Assembly: GCA_002471665.1 (NCBI GenBank)
Contig: DKQK01000069.1
Span: forward strand, 112,207-176,206
Direction: 5' to 3'
Source: Gammaproteobacteria bacterium UBA7310
GTDB taxonomy: Bacteria; Pseudomonadota; Gammaproteobacteria; Pseudomonadales; Ketobacteraceae
DNA: 64,000 bases
Part shown: in pieces, positions 42,729 to 51,402 of the stretch
How positions within the stretch are numbered: position 1 is the stretch's first letter
Layout: each line of letters begins with the position of its first letter
Notes under the pieces: generated by a model
What the model saw: only the letters and a program-made list of their open reading frames with translations
The model's database searches: none
What the model was told of the DNA's origin: nothing
Made by a program: the position numbers and the translations under genes

Positions 42729-43373
42729 GTAGATTGAATCGTAATTATTGAGTGTCAACCTGGCAGGTGATTGCATTCGAACCGTAGCAACCGCAGAAAT
42801 ATTGGTTCCATTATTTGCTGCAGGGAGATTGGATTCACCAATCAAACGTATATTGCTGACGAAGGGTATACCGCTATCGTAGCGATAGGTGACCCGTATT
42901 CTTAGAATATTGGCGTCCTGAATACTGGCACCATTGCATATCAAGGCATCGTTATCATAGAACGGCATGCCGAAATAGGGAATCTCACAACTCCCTGGAA
43001 GGTAACAATCACTATCGTCATAAGACGGCTGCTCGCCACACGCTTGAAACATTTCAAGTGTAGGATTCAGGACTTCAACTGAGATGTTGGCAAGCTGGTT
43101 TGATACGGCGTCACCATCATTGCCGTCAATGCCTGTAGTGGCTTGCATACGATAGGCCACTTCCCGAGCCATAGCACCAACATCTATACTGGTGGAGGCG
43201 CCCACTCTGGCTGCCATCAGGGCTGCATATTCCAGATTAGCTTGCGCCTGGTAGACAAAGCCCCCCTGCACGATACCAAAACCGATGATTAACATGATCG
43301 GCAACACGAGCATCGTCTCTATCATTGAAACACCGGTTTGCAGATAACGGCCGAACGCTTTTTGAATTGTCAT
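42717..43373 (-). CDS. TadE-like pseudopilin of the Tad locus
   Basis: A 218-residue TadE-type minor pilin. The leader ends in TG, then VSMIETMLVLPIMLIIGFGIVQGG. Glu at mature position 5 and the hydrophobic helix match prepilin peptidase substrates. The YQAQANLEYAALMAARVGA helix follows, and the rest is a strand-rich domain with paired cysteines (CGEQPSYDDSDCYLPGSC). GGAG lies just upstream of the ATG. It is the last gene of the leftward Tad unit, 19 bases after the PP2C gene. It probably sits at the pilus base or tip. Confidence 0.83.
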   Translation of the reverse strand: MTIQKAFGRYLQTGVSMIETMLVLPIMLIIGFGIVQGGFVYQAQANLEYAALMAARVGASTSIDVGAMAREVAYRMQATTGIDGNDGDAVSNQLANISVEVLNPTLEMFQACGEQPSYDDSDCYLPGSCEIPYFGMPFYDNDALICNGASIQDANILRIRVTYRYDSGIPFVSNIRLIGESNLPAANNGTNISAVATVRMQSPARLTLNNYDSIYSSQ

Positions 43374-43392
43374 TGTTTGCTCCTACTGTGCC

Positions 43393-44061
43393 CTAAAAAA
43401 CACAGAGAACCGTCTTGTCATCTCTACCACCACACCGCTCACTCTCATCAACCAATGACTTTAATTTTTCAGACACAGATCGATTTTCTGCGGCAAGCAG
43501 TTGTTGCATTCTTTCATTACTCACCACATCACTAATACCATCGGTCATCAGTAACAGGTGATGCCCCTGTGCTGATGGAAAACGCTGAACTTCAACTTTT
43601 ACAGACTCCCTTACACCCAGGGCATTGGTCACTACTTGCTTCTGAACATCATCACCTTTGTTCACCAGCTTGGAGTGATCCTTTGTCAAAGCTTCAAGAC
43701 CTGCATCCGACAGACAGTACACTCGACTATCGCCAACATGACAGACAAGCAATGTGCTTTCGTTCTGCACAACAGCAGCTACTGTAGTGGCCATGCCATT
43801 CAGTTTAGGCTCCTGCCCTGCTTTGTAAATTTTCAAATTGGCACTCTGAATCGCAGCCAGCAAATCATTCTCTGGATCGTCTCCCGAGGAACATATGTGC
43901 TCAACCTCCTCAACCAGTGTCCTTGATGCGAAATCGCCTGATGGACCGCCACCAACACCGTCGGCAACCACAAAAATACCTTTGTTGCTCAGCGCAATAC
44001 AAGCATCTTCATTAACGGACGACTTCGAACCCTTTTGGCTGATTGACACCACATGATACAT
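43393..44061 (-). CDS. PP2C-family Ser/Thr protein phosphatase
   Basis: A 222-residue PP2C (PPM) phosphatase, without membrane segments. The metal-binding motifs are in order: NEDACIALSNKGIFVVADGVGGG, VCHVGDSRVY, LLMTDGISDVV and GGRDDKTVLCVF. All aspartates expected for the dinuclear metal centre are present. It sits in the Tad unit between a TPR lipoprotein gene and a tadE-like gene. It is the natural counterpart of the Ser/Thr kinase at 56411-57391 and would reset phosphothreonine marks read by the two FHA proteins. That link is inference from context. Confidence 0.9.
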   Translation of the reverse strand: MYHVVSISQKGSKSSVNEDACIALSNKGIFVVADGVGGGPSGDFASRTLVEEVEHICSSGDDPENDLLAAIQSANLKIYKAGQEPKLNGMATTVAAVVQNESTLLVCHVGDSRVYCLSDAGLEALTKDHSKLVNKGDDVQKQVVTNALGVRESVKVEVQRFPSAQGHHLLLMTDGISDVVSNERMQQLLAAENRSVSEKLKSLVDESERCGGRDDKTVLCVF

Positions 44062-44065
44062 ATAT

Positions 44066-44599
44066 TTATTTTTTTAATGTAATGGCTAGTTGATCCAGGC
44101 TCTGTTCTCTATCAGAGCGTGAGGATTTCTTGGTAAATCTATCAATACCCGCCATCAACTCAGACACCTTCTTCAGGTCTGCTTCTGGATCCACCAAAGC
44201 TGCATAGTATTTAAAATGGTTCTCCGCTTGCATCAACCGGATGGAGGCCAAGTTATAATGCGCTTTGTAGTTCTTGGGATCCTCGTTGATCACCGACTCA
44301 AAAAACGCGGCAGACTCCACATATTGCCCTTGCCTGAACGCAATGGTACCCAAACGATAGTTGGCATTGGGTTCACCCGGCTTAATCTTCAACATAGCGA
44401 GAAACTCAGCTTTCGCAGCATCCATTTCTCCGAGCTTATAGAACGACTCACCCTTGTCATAATGTGATTTCAACTGGGCTCTGATTTGTTCCTGCTCAGA
44501 CTTTTCCTTGCCGGCGGACGATGAACCAACACCTTGTGTTGCACAGCCGGCGAACAACAACGCAAACGCCAATGCATACGACACTGCGAGCGAACGCAT
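44066..44599 (-). CDS. TPR lipoprotein, TadD-like
   Basis: A 177-residue protein with a lipobox LFAGC (Cys19) after a short signal peptide, so it is probably an outer-membrane or periplasmic lipoprotein. Tetratricopeptide repeats occupy residues 45-130: YDKGESFYKLGEMDAAKAEF, NYRLGTIAFRQGQYVESAAFF and HYNLASIRLMQAENHF. TadD and similar pilotin-type TPR lipoproteins help assemble the Tad secretin. I chose ATG 44599, two bases after the upstream stop. A start five codons earlier overlaps the upstream gene. Confidence 0.8.
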   Translation of the reverse strand: MRSLAVSYALAFALLFAGCATQGVGSSSAGKEKSEQEQIRAQLKSHYDKGESFYKLGEMDAAKAEFLAMLKIKPGEPNANYRLGTIAFRQGQYVESAAFFESVINEDPKNYKAHYNLASIRLMQAENHFKYYAALVDPEADLKKVSELMAGIDRFTKKSSRSDREQSLDQLAITLKK

Positions 44600-44601
44600 G
44601 T

Positions 44602-46149
44602 TCAACTGCCCCACTTTTCATACCAGGCTAATTTTGCGCTGGCCTTGGTATGATACTCAGTTCCAGGAGGCAGCAACTGGGTGACTTCAGACCACATTGC
44701 CTTAGCCTTGTTAGTATTGACGTATTCCAGCCTCAGTGCCTGCCGATAAAGCTGCCGGGCTTTGTTATTCAGGTTATCAAGAGCAATTTTAGCGCTGACA
44801 CTGTCACCAATTTCGACAGCCTTACTCCAATAGTTATACGCACTGTGATTGTCGCCGTCGCTGGAGGCCTGGTTACCCCGCTCCACATATTCGTCCATGA
44901 CCTTGGTCGCTATTGAGCGACTGTATACACTCTTCTGTCCGTCCAAAAGCTGTGACTCTCGGGACATAAAATCGGTCCAAACACTGAAAGCACGATCCTT
45001 ATCACCCGTCGCATACGCTTTCTGGGCATCCGTATACTGGGAAAACAGTGCGTCGATATCCCGATAGGTTGTTTTCACCCTGTCCTGATAGGACCTTGAA
45101 ACAGCTGCGTTGCCGATATACTTCTTCAATTCATCCAGTGCCTGGGGGGCCTTACCCTGAATGTATAAGCTCTGCGCCGTTGTTTGAGCAGTTGCTGCCT
45201 GGCTATTCAAATTGGGGGTCGGTTTGGGTTTTGGCTTCGATACCACCGGTTGAGGTGGCGCCGGTGAATCGCTTGCTTGGGCAGCTGCCGTCTCAACTTT
45301 CTTTGGCACCATAGACAAACTGGGCGGTGGCGCAATGGAACTGGCAGGAGGTGGGGCGGCCGGGCTGCTTGAAGCCACCATTGATTCGCCCTCCAAAACC
45401 GGTTCAGAACGCGCGGGCTTAGCCGGCGCTACCGTATCTGTCCTGCCAGGTTGGGTAACCGGAGCCGCTGTTGGTGGTGTTGCTGTTGGTGTTCTCTCCT
45501 GAACAACGAGCCCTTGCTGCCCTGACCTCTGCAGATACAGGAAGCCAGTATAAGCAAATATCCCAACGGCAAGCACAATGATCATGGAGGTTGCAATCTT
45601 CTTAACCGGGTTGGGGCCAAAGGTGTCGTCCTCAGCTCCTTTTAAAGGTGCACTGCGTTTGGCAAACAGGCCACTCTTTCCGGTGTTTTCGGCTTGATCA
45701 TCAGTGGCTCCAGACTCACCAGAATGAAAGGTTAGAGCAACTTCCCCCATTTTGATCGAGTCGTTCTCCTCCAGTATCACCCTTGCTACTTTATAGCCGT
45801 TTACCTTAATACCGTTAAGGCTTTCCATGTCATTAACAACAAAACGGCCAGATTGAAAGACTATTTCAGCGTGTTTTCGAGAGACACCTTTGCCCTGCAG
45901 TACCAAATCGCATTCGCTACCGCGCCCAATGACAAAGGGAAAGGTAGTAATTGGATAAGATTCCCCTGTTTCTGCAACCAGCGTAGCAATTGCATCAGAA
46001 TCTTCAATATCGGCGTACACTTCGGTACGATCTGCGTCCCACGACTGAGCCGGGCCCATGCCGGGTTCGCTATGATTTTCAAAACCTTGCTTTTTAAGAT
46101 CTAAAACAGGTGTGGATTCAACTATAAAATTGTCAGAGTTCTGATTCAT
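44602..46149 (-). CDS. FHA-domain membrane protein with C-terminal TPR-like region
   Basis: A 515-residue protein. An FHA domain spans about residues 64-145 (VIGRGSECDLVLQGKGVSRKHAEI and NDMESLNGIKVNG), with the Arg, Ser-Arg-Lys-His and Asn residues that read phosphothreonine. One transmembrane helix follows near 190-210 (SMIIVLAVGIFAYTGFLYL), then a Pro/Ala/Thr-rich linker (about 225-330) and a helical, TPR-like C-terminal part (about 335-515). The FHA part would be cytoplasmic and the repeats periplasmic. Placed between DUF192 and TPR genes in the Tad unit, it could pass a phosphorylation signal across the membrane to the pilus base. Function is inferred. Confidence 0.8.
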   Translation of the reverse strand: MNQNSDNFIVESTPVLDLKKQGFENHSEPGMGPAQSWDADRTEVYADIEDSDAIATLVAETGESYPITTFPFVIGRGSECDLVLQGKGVSRKHAEIVFQSGRFVVNDMESLNGIKVNGYKVARVILEENDSIKMGEVALTFHSGESGATDDQAENTGKSGLFAKRSAPLKGAEDDTFGPNPVKKIATSMIIVLAVGIFAYTGFLYLQRSGQQGLVVQERTPTATPPTAAPVTQPGRTDTVAPAKPARSEPVLEGESMVASSSPAAPPPASSIAPPPSLSMVPKKVETAAAQASDSPAPPQPVVSKPKPKPTPNLNSQAATAQTTAQSLYIQGKAPQALDELKKYIGNAAVSRSYQDRVKTTYRDIDALFSQYTDAQKAYATGDKDRAFSVWTDFMSRESQLLDGQKSVYSRSIATKVMDEYVERGNQASSDGDNHSAYNYWSKAVEIGDSVSAKIALDNLNNKARQLYRQALRLEYVNTNKAKAMWSEVTQLLPPGTEYHTKASAKLAWYEKWGS

Positions 46150-46213
46150 TACACTGCCCTGCGAGCAGCCCCAGGACAGGGCCGCAGTATATTATTCTTC
46201 TAGTACTAATCAT

Positions 46214-46579
46214 TTAATCAAATATCAAGGTGTCATCCAAGTGAATTCCTGTTCGCATAACGTTACCTTGTGCAATTTCGAGCACGGCGTAGGTGCCTTT
46301 TGGTGCCAAGCTAACTCTATTAGGCTTGACATTCTCTTTTACGCCTAAAACCTTGTTGTCATTGTCGAGAAACACCAAATCAATTGTAAAGCGCATAAAA
46401 AAGGTATGGATACTGGCGCAAGGCACGATCAAGAGCCCTTCTTCTGAACCGATTGAACTGCGGGATAACAGCCCGATCAAGCGGGTAAGAAAAGTATCAG
46501 CAGTACGAATTCGTGTTAGGCCATTACTGCCAATCGGCTTACCCGCCCGCTGTATATGCAACGTTGATAAACCGGACAT
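46214..46579 (-). CDS. DUF192 family protein
   Basis: A 121-residue DUF192 domain protein. The family landmarks TADTFLTRLIGLLSR, GLLIVPCASIHTFFMRFTIDLVFLD and APKGTYAVLEIAQG are all present. It has no signal peptide, whereas many DUF192 proteins do. The function of the family is unknown. I chose ATG 46579, six bases after the tadC stop; the codon before it is a TTG. Its place inside the Tad operon suggests, but does not prove, a role with the pilus. Confidence 0.85.
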   Translation of the reverse strand: MSGLSTLHIQRAGKPIGSNGLTRIRTADTFLTRLIGLLSRSSIGSEEGLLIVPCASIHTFFMRFTIDLVFLDNDNKVLGVKENVKPNRVSLAPKGTYAVLEIAQGNVMRTGIHLDDTLIFD

Positions 46580-46585
46580 CAATCA

Positions 46586-47506
46586 CTACACCAACAAATC
46601 CATCATGAACTGCGGCAAAAAGTTGGTTTCTGCCAGCTTCACCACCAACACAAAACCAATCAACATAAAGATGATGGGAAACAAAAACAACACCAATGGC
46701 AGAAGCATTTTTACGGGTGCCTTGTTTGCAGCCTCCTCAGCCTCATTGAAGCGCTCAGAGCGACGCTGCTCCGCCTGTAAGGTCAGCACCTCAACGATTT
46801 CCCCTCCCGTTTCCTCGGCCTGGTTTATGGCAGCGACAAAGTTATTGATGGACTTGGTATCCATTCTTGCTGCAAGGTCCAACAATGCCTGCCTTCTCAC
46901 TTTACCTGCCCTGATTTCCCGCAGCAGCTTACCAAACTCCTCCTTAACCGGGCCTTCGGGCAGATTGGAAATAGCCTGACCCAACGAGGTCGAGTAATTC
47001 AAACCGGCTCTCATGGACAGAACCAGGAGATCCAGGAGGAATGGGAATTCCTTGGCGACACGAGCCCGACGCCGGGCAATTTTATCGTTGAGCCATATAT
47101 CCGGATAAAAGAAGCCCAGAGGGATCAAGGCAACAATGACGAGTTTAACCTCCGCACCTTGCTCACTGGGCATAGTGAATAAGAAATAGGATACAAAACA
47201 CATGGCGGCTAGACAGACTAGCTTGAGCGTGAAAAATTCTTCTGCCAAAATGGCGTAGTTCATGCCTCCAGTACTGAGACGATTGTTAATCCGCGTGTAA
47301 AAGGTATGAGGCATTGCGCCGCGCACATCTGACGCGAACAGCCTTACCACCGGTTTGAAAATCTTGAAAATAAGTGGTGGCGGATCACGCCAATCTTCCT
47401 TTGACTTGGCACGCGTTTTTAAAAACAGGTTAACCAGAGCGAACGCACCGATCCCCAGAGAAGAAGACAGCAATAGCACCGGAACATATTGCATGATAAA
47501 CGCCAT
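46586..47506 (-). CDS. tadC: TadC-type inner-membrane platform protein
   Basis: A 306-residue type II secretion F-family protein. It has hydrophobic segments at the N-terminus (YVPVLLLSSSLGIGAFALV), near 95-145 (KLVCLAAMCFVSYFLF, KLVIVALIPLGFFYPD) and at the C-terminus (VLFLFPIIFMLIGFVLVV). The central helical domain FLLDLLVLSMRAGLNYSTSLGQA is typical. With TadB it forms the platform that couples TadA ATP hydrolysis to Flp assembly. It begins three bases after tadB. Confidence 0.9.
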   Translation of the reverse strand: MAFIMQYVPVLLLSSSLGIGAFALVNLFLKTRAKSKEDWRDPPPLIFKIFKPVVRLFASDVRGAMPHTFYTRINNRLSTGGMNYAILAEEFFTLKLVCLAAMCFVSYFLFTMPSEQGAEVKLVIVALIPLGFFYPDIWLNDKIARRRARVAKEFPFLLDLLVLSMRAGLNYSTSLGQAISNLPEGPVKEEFGKLLREIRAGKVRRQALLDLAARMDTKSINNFVAAINQAEETGGEIVEVLTLQAEQRRSERFNEAEEAANKAPVKMLLPLVLFLFPIIFMLIGFVLVVKLAETNFLPQFMMDLLV

Positions 47507-47509
47507 ACC

Positions 47510-48385
47510 CTATACGTCCACGTTTACGATCTTTTGAATCATAAAGAAAGCCATTACTGACATGGTAATCATGACACCCAACCATATGAGGCCCAAATTG
47601 GTTGTAAACAGCATGGACATGGCTTCCGGCTCAATTTTGTAGAATACGTAACCAATGAACACTGGGAAAAACGTTGCCAATGTACCTTGCGCCTTTCCCA
47701 TTGAAGTCAACGCCCGAATTTTACCTTCCACCTTGGATTTCTCCCGTAAGGTTCTGGAGAGCACCTCAAGGGTATCCGCAAGATTACCCCCCACCGTACG
47801 GGATATTTTGATGGCGGAATTCATTAGAAGCAGGTCGTCACGGCCAATTCGCTTGGCCAACGCATCCAATGATTCGTTCAAGTCGGAGCCCACCCTGTAC
47901 TCAACCAGCACTTGTGTAAACTCCTGCGCCAGAGGTTGCGGTTGATTTTTTGCAACCTGCTGGAAAGCCTTCACCAAATTCAAGCCTGAGCGCAATGAAG
48001 AGGATATTGACGAAAGCGCGTCGGGCAATTGATCCACAAAGTCATCGGAACGGCGTTTTTTCATGACCTTGAGGACAAAAGTGGGGGCCACGAAGATAAT
48101 AACGGCCAGCGTCATCGCCAACACTATGTTGGTGATCCAGAACACCAGGGGGACGAAGACGATTGCAGCGATCAACGTCACCGTAAAAATCTGGCCAGGC
48201 TCCATCATGACAACAACATCACGCAGCCCTTTATCCACCTGTTGATAGAAGTTCTTCTGATAGAGAGAAAACAACTGACGCGCAACATTTGAAAGCACCC
48301 AGGTGACACAAAAAAACGCCACCCCAATCAGAACAAAGCTGACGAGCTGGGATTGACCTTGCAGTATCGCCAACAACTGATCCAT
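47510..48385 (-). CDS. tadB: TadB-type inner-membrane platform protein
   Basis: A 291-residue F-family protein paralogous to TadC. It has a hydrophobic N-terminal segment, a pair near 95-140 (TVTLIAAIVFVPLVFWITNIVLAM), the cytoplasmic helical domain (DQLPDALSSISSSLRSGLNLVKAFQQVA) and a final membrane segment. I chose ATG 48385, which overlaps the last base of the tadA stop codon (TGATG). The longer TTG start is less likely. It is translated next to the ATPase gene, as in most Tad loci. Confidence 0.9.
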   Translation of the reverse strand: MDQLLAILQGQSQLVSFVLIGVAFFCVTWVLSNVARQLFSLYQKNFYQQVDKGLRDVVVMMEPGQIFTVTLIAAIVFVPLVFWITNIVLAMTLAVIIFVAPTFVLKVMKKRRSDDFVDQLPDALSSISSSLRSGLNLVKAFQQVAKNQPQPLAQEFTQVLVEYRVGSDLNESLDALAKRIGRDDLLLMNSAIKISRTVGGNLADTLEVLSRTLREKSKVEGKIRALTSMGKAQGTLATFFPVFIGYVFYKIEPEAMSMLFTTNLGLIWLGVMITMSVMAFFMIQKIVNVDV

Positions 48386-50049
48386 CAACGTACCCCCTCG
48401 TGGAGAAAGTCTCCTGAACTATCATCTCCAAACAAAGCTGTATCCAACGGGACGCCCTGCTCAATTGCATTACGGTAGAATTTCGGAATATAGCCAGTCG
48501 CTCTATAAAACCCGGTTATCTTTCCGTTTGCATCATAGCCTTTGCGTACAAATTCAAAAATAGGTTCCAGTTTTATTTTGTCTCCCTCAAAACCAACAAC
48601 TTCCATTATGTGGGTAATGCGACGGGTACCATCCGCCAACCTGGTCTGCTGAACCAGAATATCCACTGCCGACGCTATCTGCTCTCTAATGGCGCGAGAG
48701 GGAAGATCGACTCCCGCCATCATCACCATAACCTCGAGACGGCTCAGAAAATCGTTGGGAGAGTTTGCGTGCCCGGTTGTCAACGAGCCATCATGGCCCG
48801 TATTCATCGCCTGCAGCATATCCAGGGCTTCACCTCCGCGACACTCGCCAACAACGATACGGTCAGGCCGCATCCGCAAAGCATTGATTACCAGATCCCT
48901 TATACTGACCTTACCTTTACCTTCCGCGTTCGCCGGCCTGCTTTCAAGTGCAACCACATGCGGTTGGTTTAATTTCAGTTCGGCTGCATCTTCAATGGTA
49001 ATGATTCGATCTTGACTGCCAATAAAATTTGAAAGAATATTCAACAAGGTTGTTTTACCAGACCCTGTTCCACCGGAAATGACGATATTCTGCTTTAGCT
49101 CAACAGCCTCTTTTAAGAACATCCCCATGCTCTCGGATATAGACCCGTAGCGAATTAAGTCCGACATATAGAGGTTTTTCTTGGCGAACTTTCGAATGGT
49201 GATGGATGGGCCATTCAGGGCCAAAGGTGGAATGATTGCATTCACTCGTGATCCGTCTGGCAGACGCGCATCCACCATTGGGGAACTCTCGTCTATACGC
49301 CGACCGAGTGGTGCGACTATTCTATCGATTACAGACAAGAGAGACTGGGTACTGGAAAAACGACTTTCTGACAAGGTCAGGCGCCCGTCTTTCTCTACAT
49401 AAATCTGATCAGGGCCATTCACCATAATTTCGGTTACTGCATCATCGTTTACCAAAGGCTCCAAAGCGCCCAAGCCTACGGCTTCCGCAACCACCTGCCG
49501 TTGCAACTCCTCGCGGGAAACACCGTCAGGAATTCTGCTGACATGATCCCGGATTATTTCCTGAGTTGCTTTTTCCGCCTCCAGACGCAACTCATCCTGC
49601 CCCATTGTCTGCAGGTTTGCCCGTTTACGCAGATCCAGATAATCAAGAATAAGTGAGTGGACTCTACGCTTGAGCGCAACCAGTTCTTCACTTTCCTGCT
49701 TCACGTTATCGAATTTTTGGCGGCGGTCCGTACCCTCTTCAAACACTGCCATCTTTTTGGATACTGCTGTGATACGCAGAGTAATTTCACCAAAGCGCAG
49801 TACATCACCTTCCGACAACAACAGTTCCGCCAACAGGCGTTCTCCGTTCACCCAGGTCCCGTTGGTGCTATTGAGATCCTGAAGCCGAGCGCCACTTTCA
49901 TCCACGATAATCTCAGCATGATTACGGGAAACGTGGTTATCGGTAAGGATAACATCACAATGGTCCCCTTTTCCGAGCACCACTTTGCCAGCGGCAAACT
50001 CAAAAATGGACTTGTTTCTGTTACTGTCTACAACCTCAAATTTCAACAT
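48385..50049 (-). CDS. tadA: FHA-fused CpaF/TadA secretion ATPase
   Basis: A 554-residue hexameric ATPase powering Flp pilus assembly from the cytoplasmic face. Unlike standard CpaF/TadA, it starts with an FHA domain (about residues 1-105: GKGDHCDVILTDNHVSRNHAEI, LNSTNGTWVNGERL). A linker and the ATPase domain follow: Walker A GGTGSGKTTLLN near residue 325, Walker B VVGECRGGEALDML near 405, the GHDGSLTTGHAN histidine box, and Arg fingers in the RLPDGSRVN region. The FHA residues needed to bind phosphothreonine are intact. I chose ATG 50049; a TTG two codons upstream is less likely. The fusion suggests that pilus assembly is gated by Ser/Thr phosphorylation. Confidence 0.93.
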   Translation of the reverse strand: MLKFEVVDSNRNKSIFEFAAGKVVLGKGDHCDVILTDNHVSRNHAEIIVDESGARLQDLNSTNGTWVNGERLLAELLLSEGDVLRFGEITLRITAVSKKMAVFEEGTDRRQKFDNVKQESEELVALKRRVHSLILDYLDLRKRANLQTMGQDELRLEAEKATQEIIRDHVSRIPDGVSREELQRQVVAEAVGLGALEPLVNDDAVTEIMVNGPDQIYVEKDGRLTLSESRFSSTQSLLSVIDRIVAPLGRRIDESSPMVDARLPDGSRVNAIIPPLALNGPSITIRKFAKKNLYMSDLIRYGSISESMGMFLKEAVELKQNIVISGGTGSGKTTLLNILSNFIGSQDRIITIEDAAELKLNQPHVVALESRPANAEGKGKVSIRDLVINALRMRPDRIVVGECRGGEALDMLQAMNTGHDGSLTTGHANSPNDFLSRLEVMVMMAGVDLPSRAIREQIASAVDILVQQTRLADGTRRITHIMEVVGFEGDKIKLEPIFEFVRKGYDANGKITGFYRATGYIPKFYRNAIEQGVPLDTALFGDDSSGDFLHEGVR

Positions 50050-50072
50050 GATCAAGCGCTCAGAAGACTACA

Positions 50073-51374
50073 TCAGTCAAAGATGCTGTACTTCATGTCC
50101 TCACTGGCATCATTACTTAGCTTGCTGGCATAATCCAGCATATCCTTATTTCGCTTACTATCAGGATCAATAAGATAGGGGGTCACAAATATCACCAGTT
50201 CTGTTGTGTCCTCACGAAAATCCCGGGATTTAAACAACTCACCGATGATCGGTATTGAACCTAAGCCCGGAACTTTGGAAACAGCCTTACTGTCTTCAGC
50301 TTGCAGCATGCCGGAGATCACCATGGTCTGACCGGTTTGTACGTTCATTTCCATATTGGTTTTCCGGGTGATGAAGCCTGGTATATCGAGCACTTCAACA
50401 CTTTCATCAACCGCACTGACTTCAACATTAATCTTGGTATTGATGAAGCCGTCCGGGTCAGCAACAGGCTCAAAATCCAGAATGACACCCACTTGCTTGA
50501 ACTCCACTGTCAGCTCACCATCACCTCCCCGTATGGGTATCGGAATTTCACCACCGGCCAGGAAAGCTGCTTTGGAACCACTCTTGGTAACCAGCTTGGG
50601 CTGAGCCAACACACGGGCAATACCGTTGGTTTCCAGCAAATTAATGGTAGAACCGATTTCTGTCAGTGGTTCAGAGGTCCCTTCTTCATAGCCGAAGCCG
50701 AAGAAGGACGTATACTTTTCAAAATCAAGCACACCGTGGAATTCCCCCAACAATTCATAAAACGGCCCTGGTGCGGATGCTGCCCATTCCACACCCACAT
50801 TCATCAGGTCATCCCGACGAACTTCAACCACCTGGACATCCAGCAAGATCATGGCCTGCAGACTGACCTTTGGCCTAACAATATTGAACACGACGGTACC
50901 ACTGCCTACTTCCTTCGACAGTTTCTTTTTCATATCTTCGATGATGGGAATGTCCTGCTCTCTGAGAATCCTCCCCTCAATAAATACGATGCCATTCTCC
51001 TCCCGCGCGTTCACTCCTTCCACGTCGGCCAGAACAATATTGGCAACTTCCAGTATCTGAACCCAGGAGTTATCCACCACCTTCAATAGATAGCGTATCT
51101 GTTCACCACTGTCCGTCCAGATCCGCAGATCAGTAACCCCGGCTTTCAAGCCGGTTAGCAGAATTTCATCAGGGCCTGTTGGCTGGGCGTTAGCAATATC
51201 AGGATGTCCAATGGAAACTCGATTCACACCGGGATAGGGCATCAGGCGTGTTTGACCTTGAATAATGTTGACGGTACCTGAATAGGCGTCGTCTGCAGCA
51301 TAACTGGGAGTAAACAGAAAGGAATACATTGCCAAAAGCGCCGCGAACAGCACTGGAAAACAGGTCTTAACCAT
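50073..51374 (-). CDS. Tad secretin RcpA/CpaC
   Basis: A 433-residue outer-membrane secretin subunit. A signal peptide (LFAALLAMYSFLFTPSYA) is followed by an N-terminal domain (GTVNIIQGQTRLMPYPGVNRVSIG) typical of RcpA/CpaC. A BON-like or N-domain region (LADVEGVNAREENGIVFIEG) comes next, then the secretin core with VPGLGSIPIIGELFKS and TELVIFVTPYLI at the C-terminus. It would form the pore for the Flp pilus. I chose ATG 51374; GTG 51377 is one codon earlier. It lies 17 bases or more from tadA and 28 bases from the CpaB-like gene. Confidence 0.92.
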   Translation of the reverse strand: MVKTCFPVLFAALLAMYSFLFTPSYAADDAYSGTVNIIQGQTRLMPYPGVNRVSIGHPDIANAQPTGPDEILLTGLKAGVTDLRIWTDSGEQIRYLLKVVDNSWVQILEVANIVLADVEGVNAREENGIVFIEGRILREQDIPIIEDMKKKLSKEVGSGTVVFNIVRPKVSLQAMILLDVQVVEVRRDDLMNVGVEWAASAPGPFYELLGEFHGVLDFEKYTSFFGFGYEEGTSEPLTEIGSTINLLETNGIARVLAQPKLVTKSGSKAAFLAGGEIPIPIRGGDGELTVEFKQVGVILDFEPVADPDGFINTKINVEVSAVDESVEVLDIPGFITRKTNMEMNVQTGQTMVISGMLQAEDSKAVSKVPGLGSIPIIGELFKSRDFREDTTELVIFVTPYLIDPDSKRNKDMLDYASKLSNDASEDMKYSIFD

Positions 51375-51402
51375 CACTTCTTAGGTCCTTTTATTTTTAT
51401 CG

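Noticed and set aside
46201..46210. TAGTACTAAT before the FHA gene, similar to the flp-leader palindrome
   Set aside because: The shared core is eight to nine bases, which can occur by chance in 64 kb. Two sites are not enough to call a regulon.
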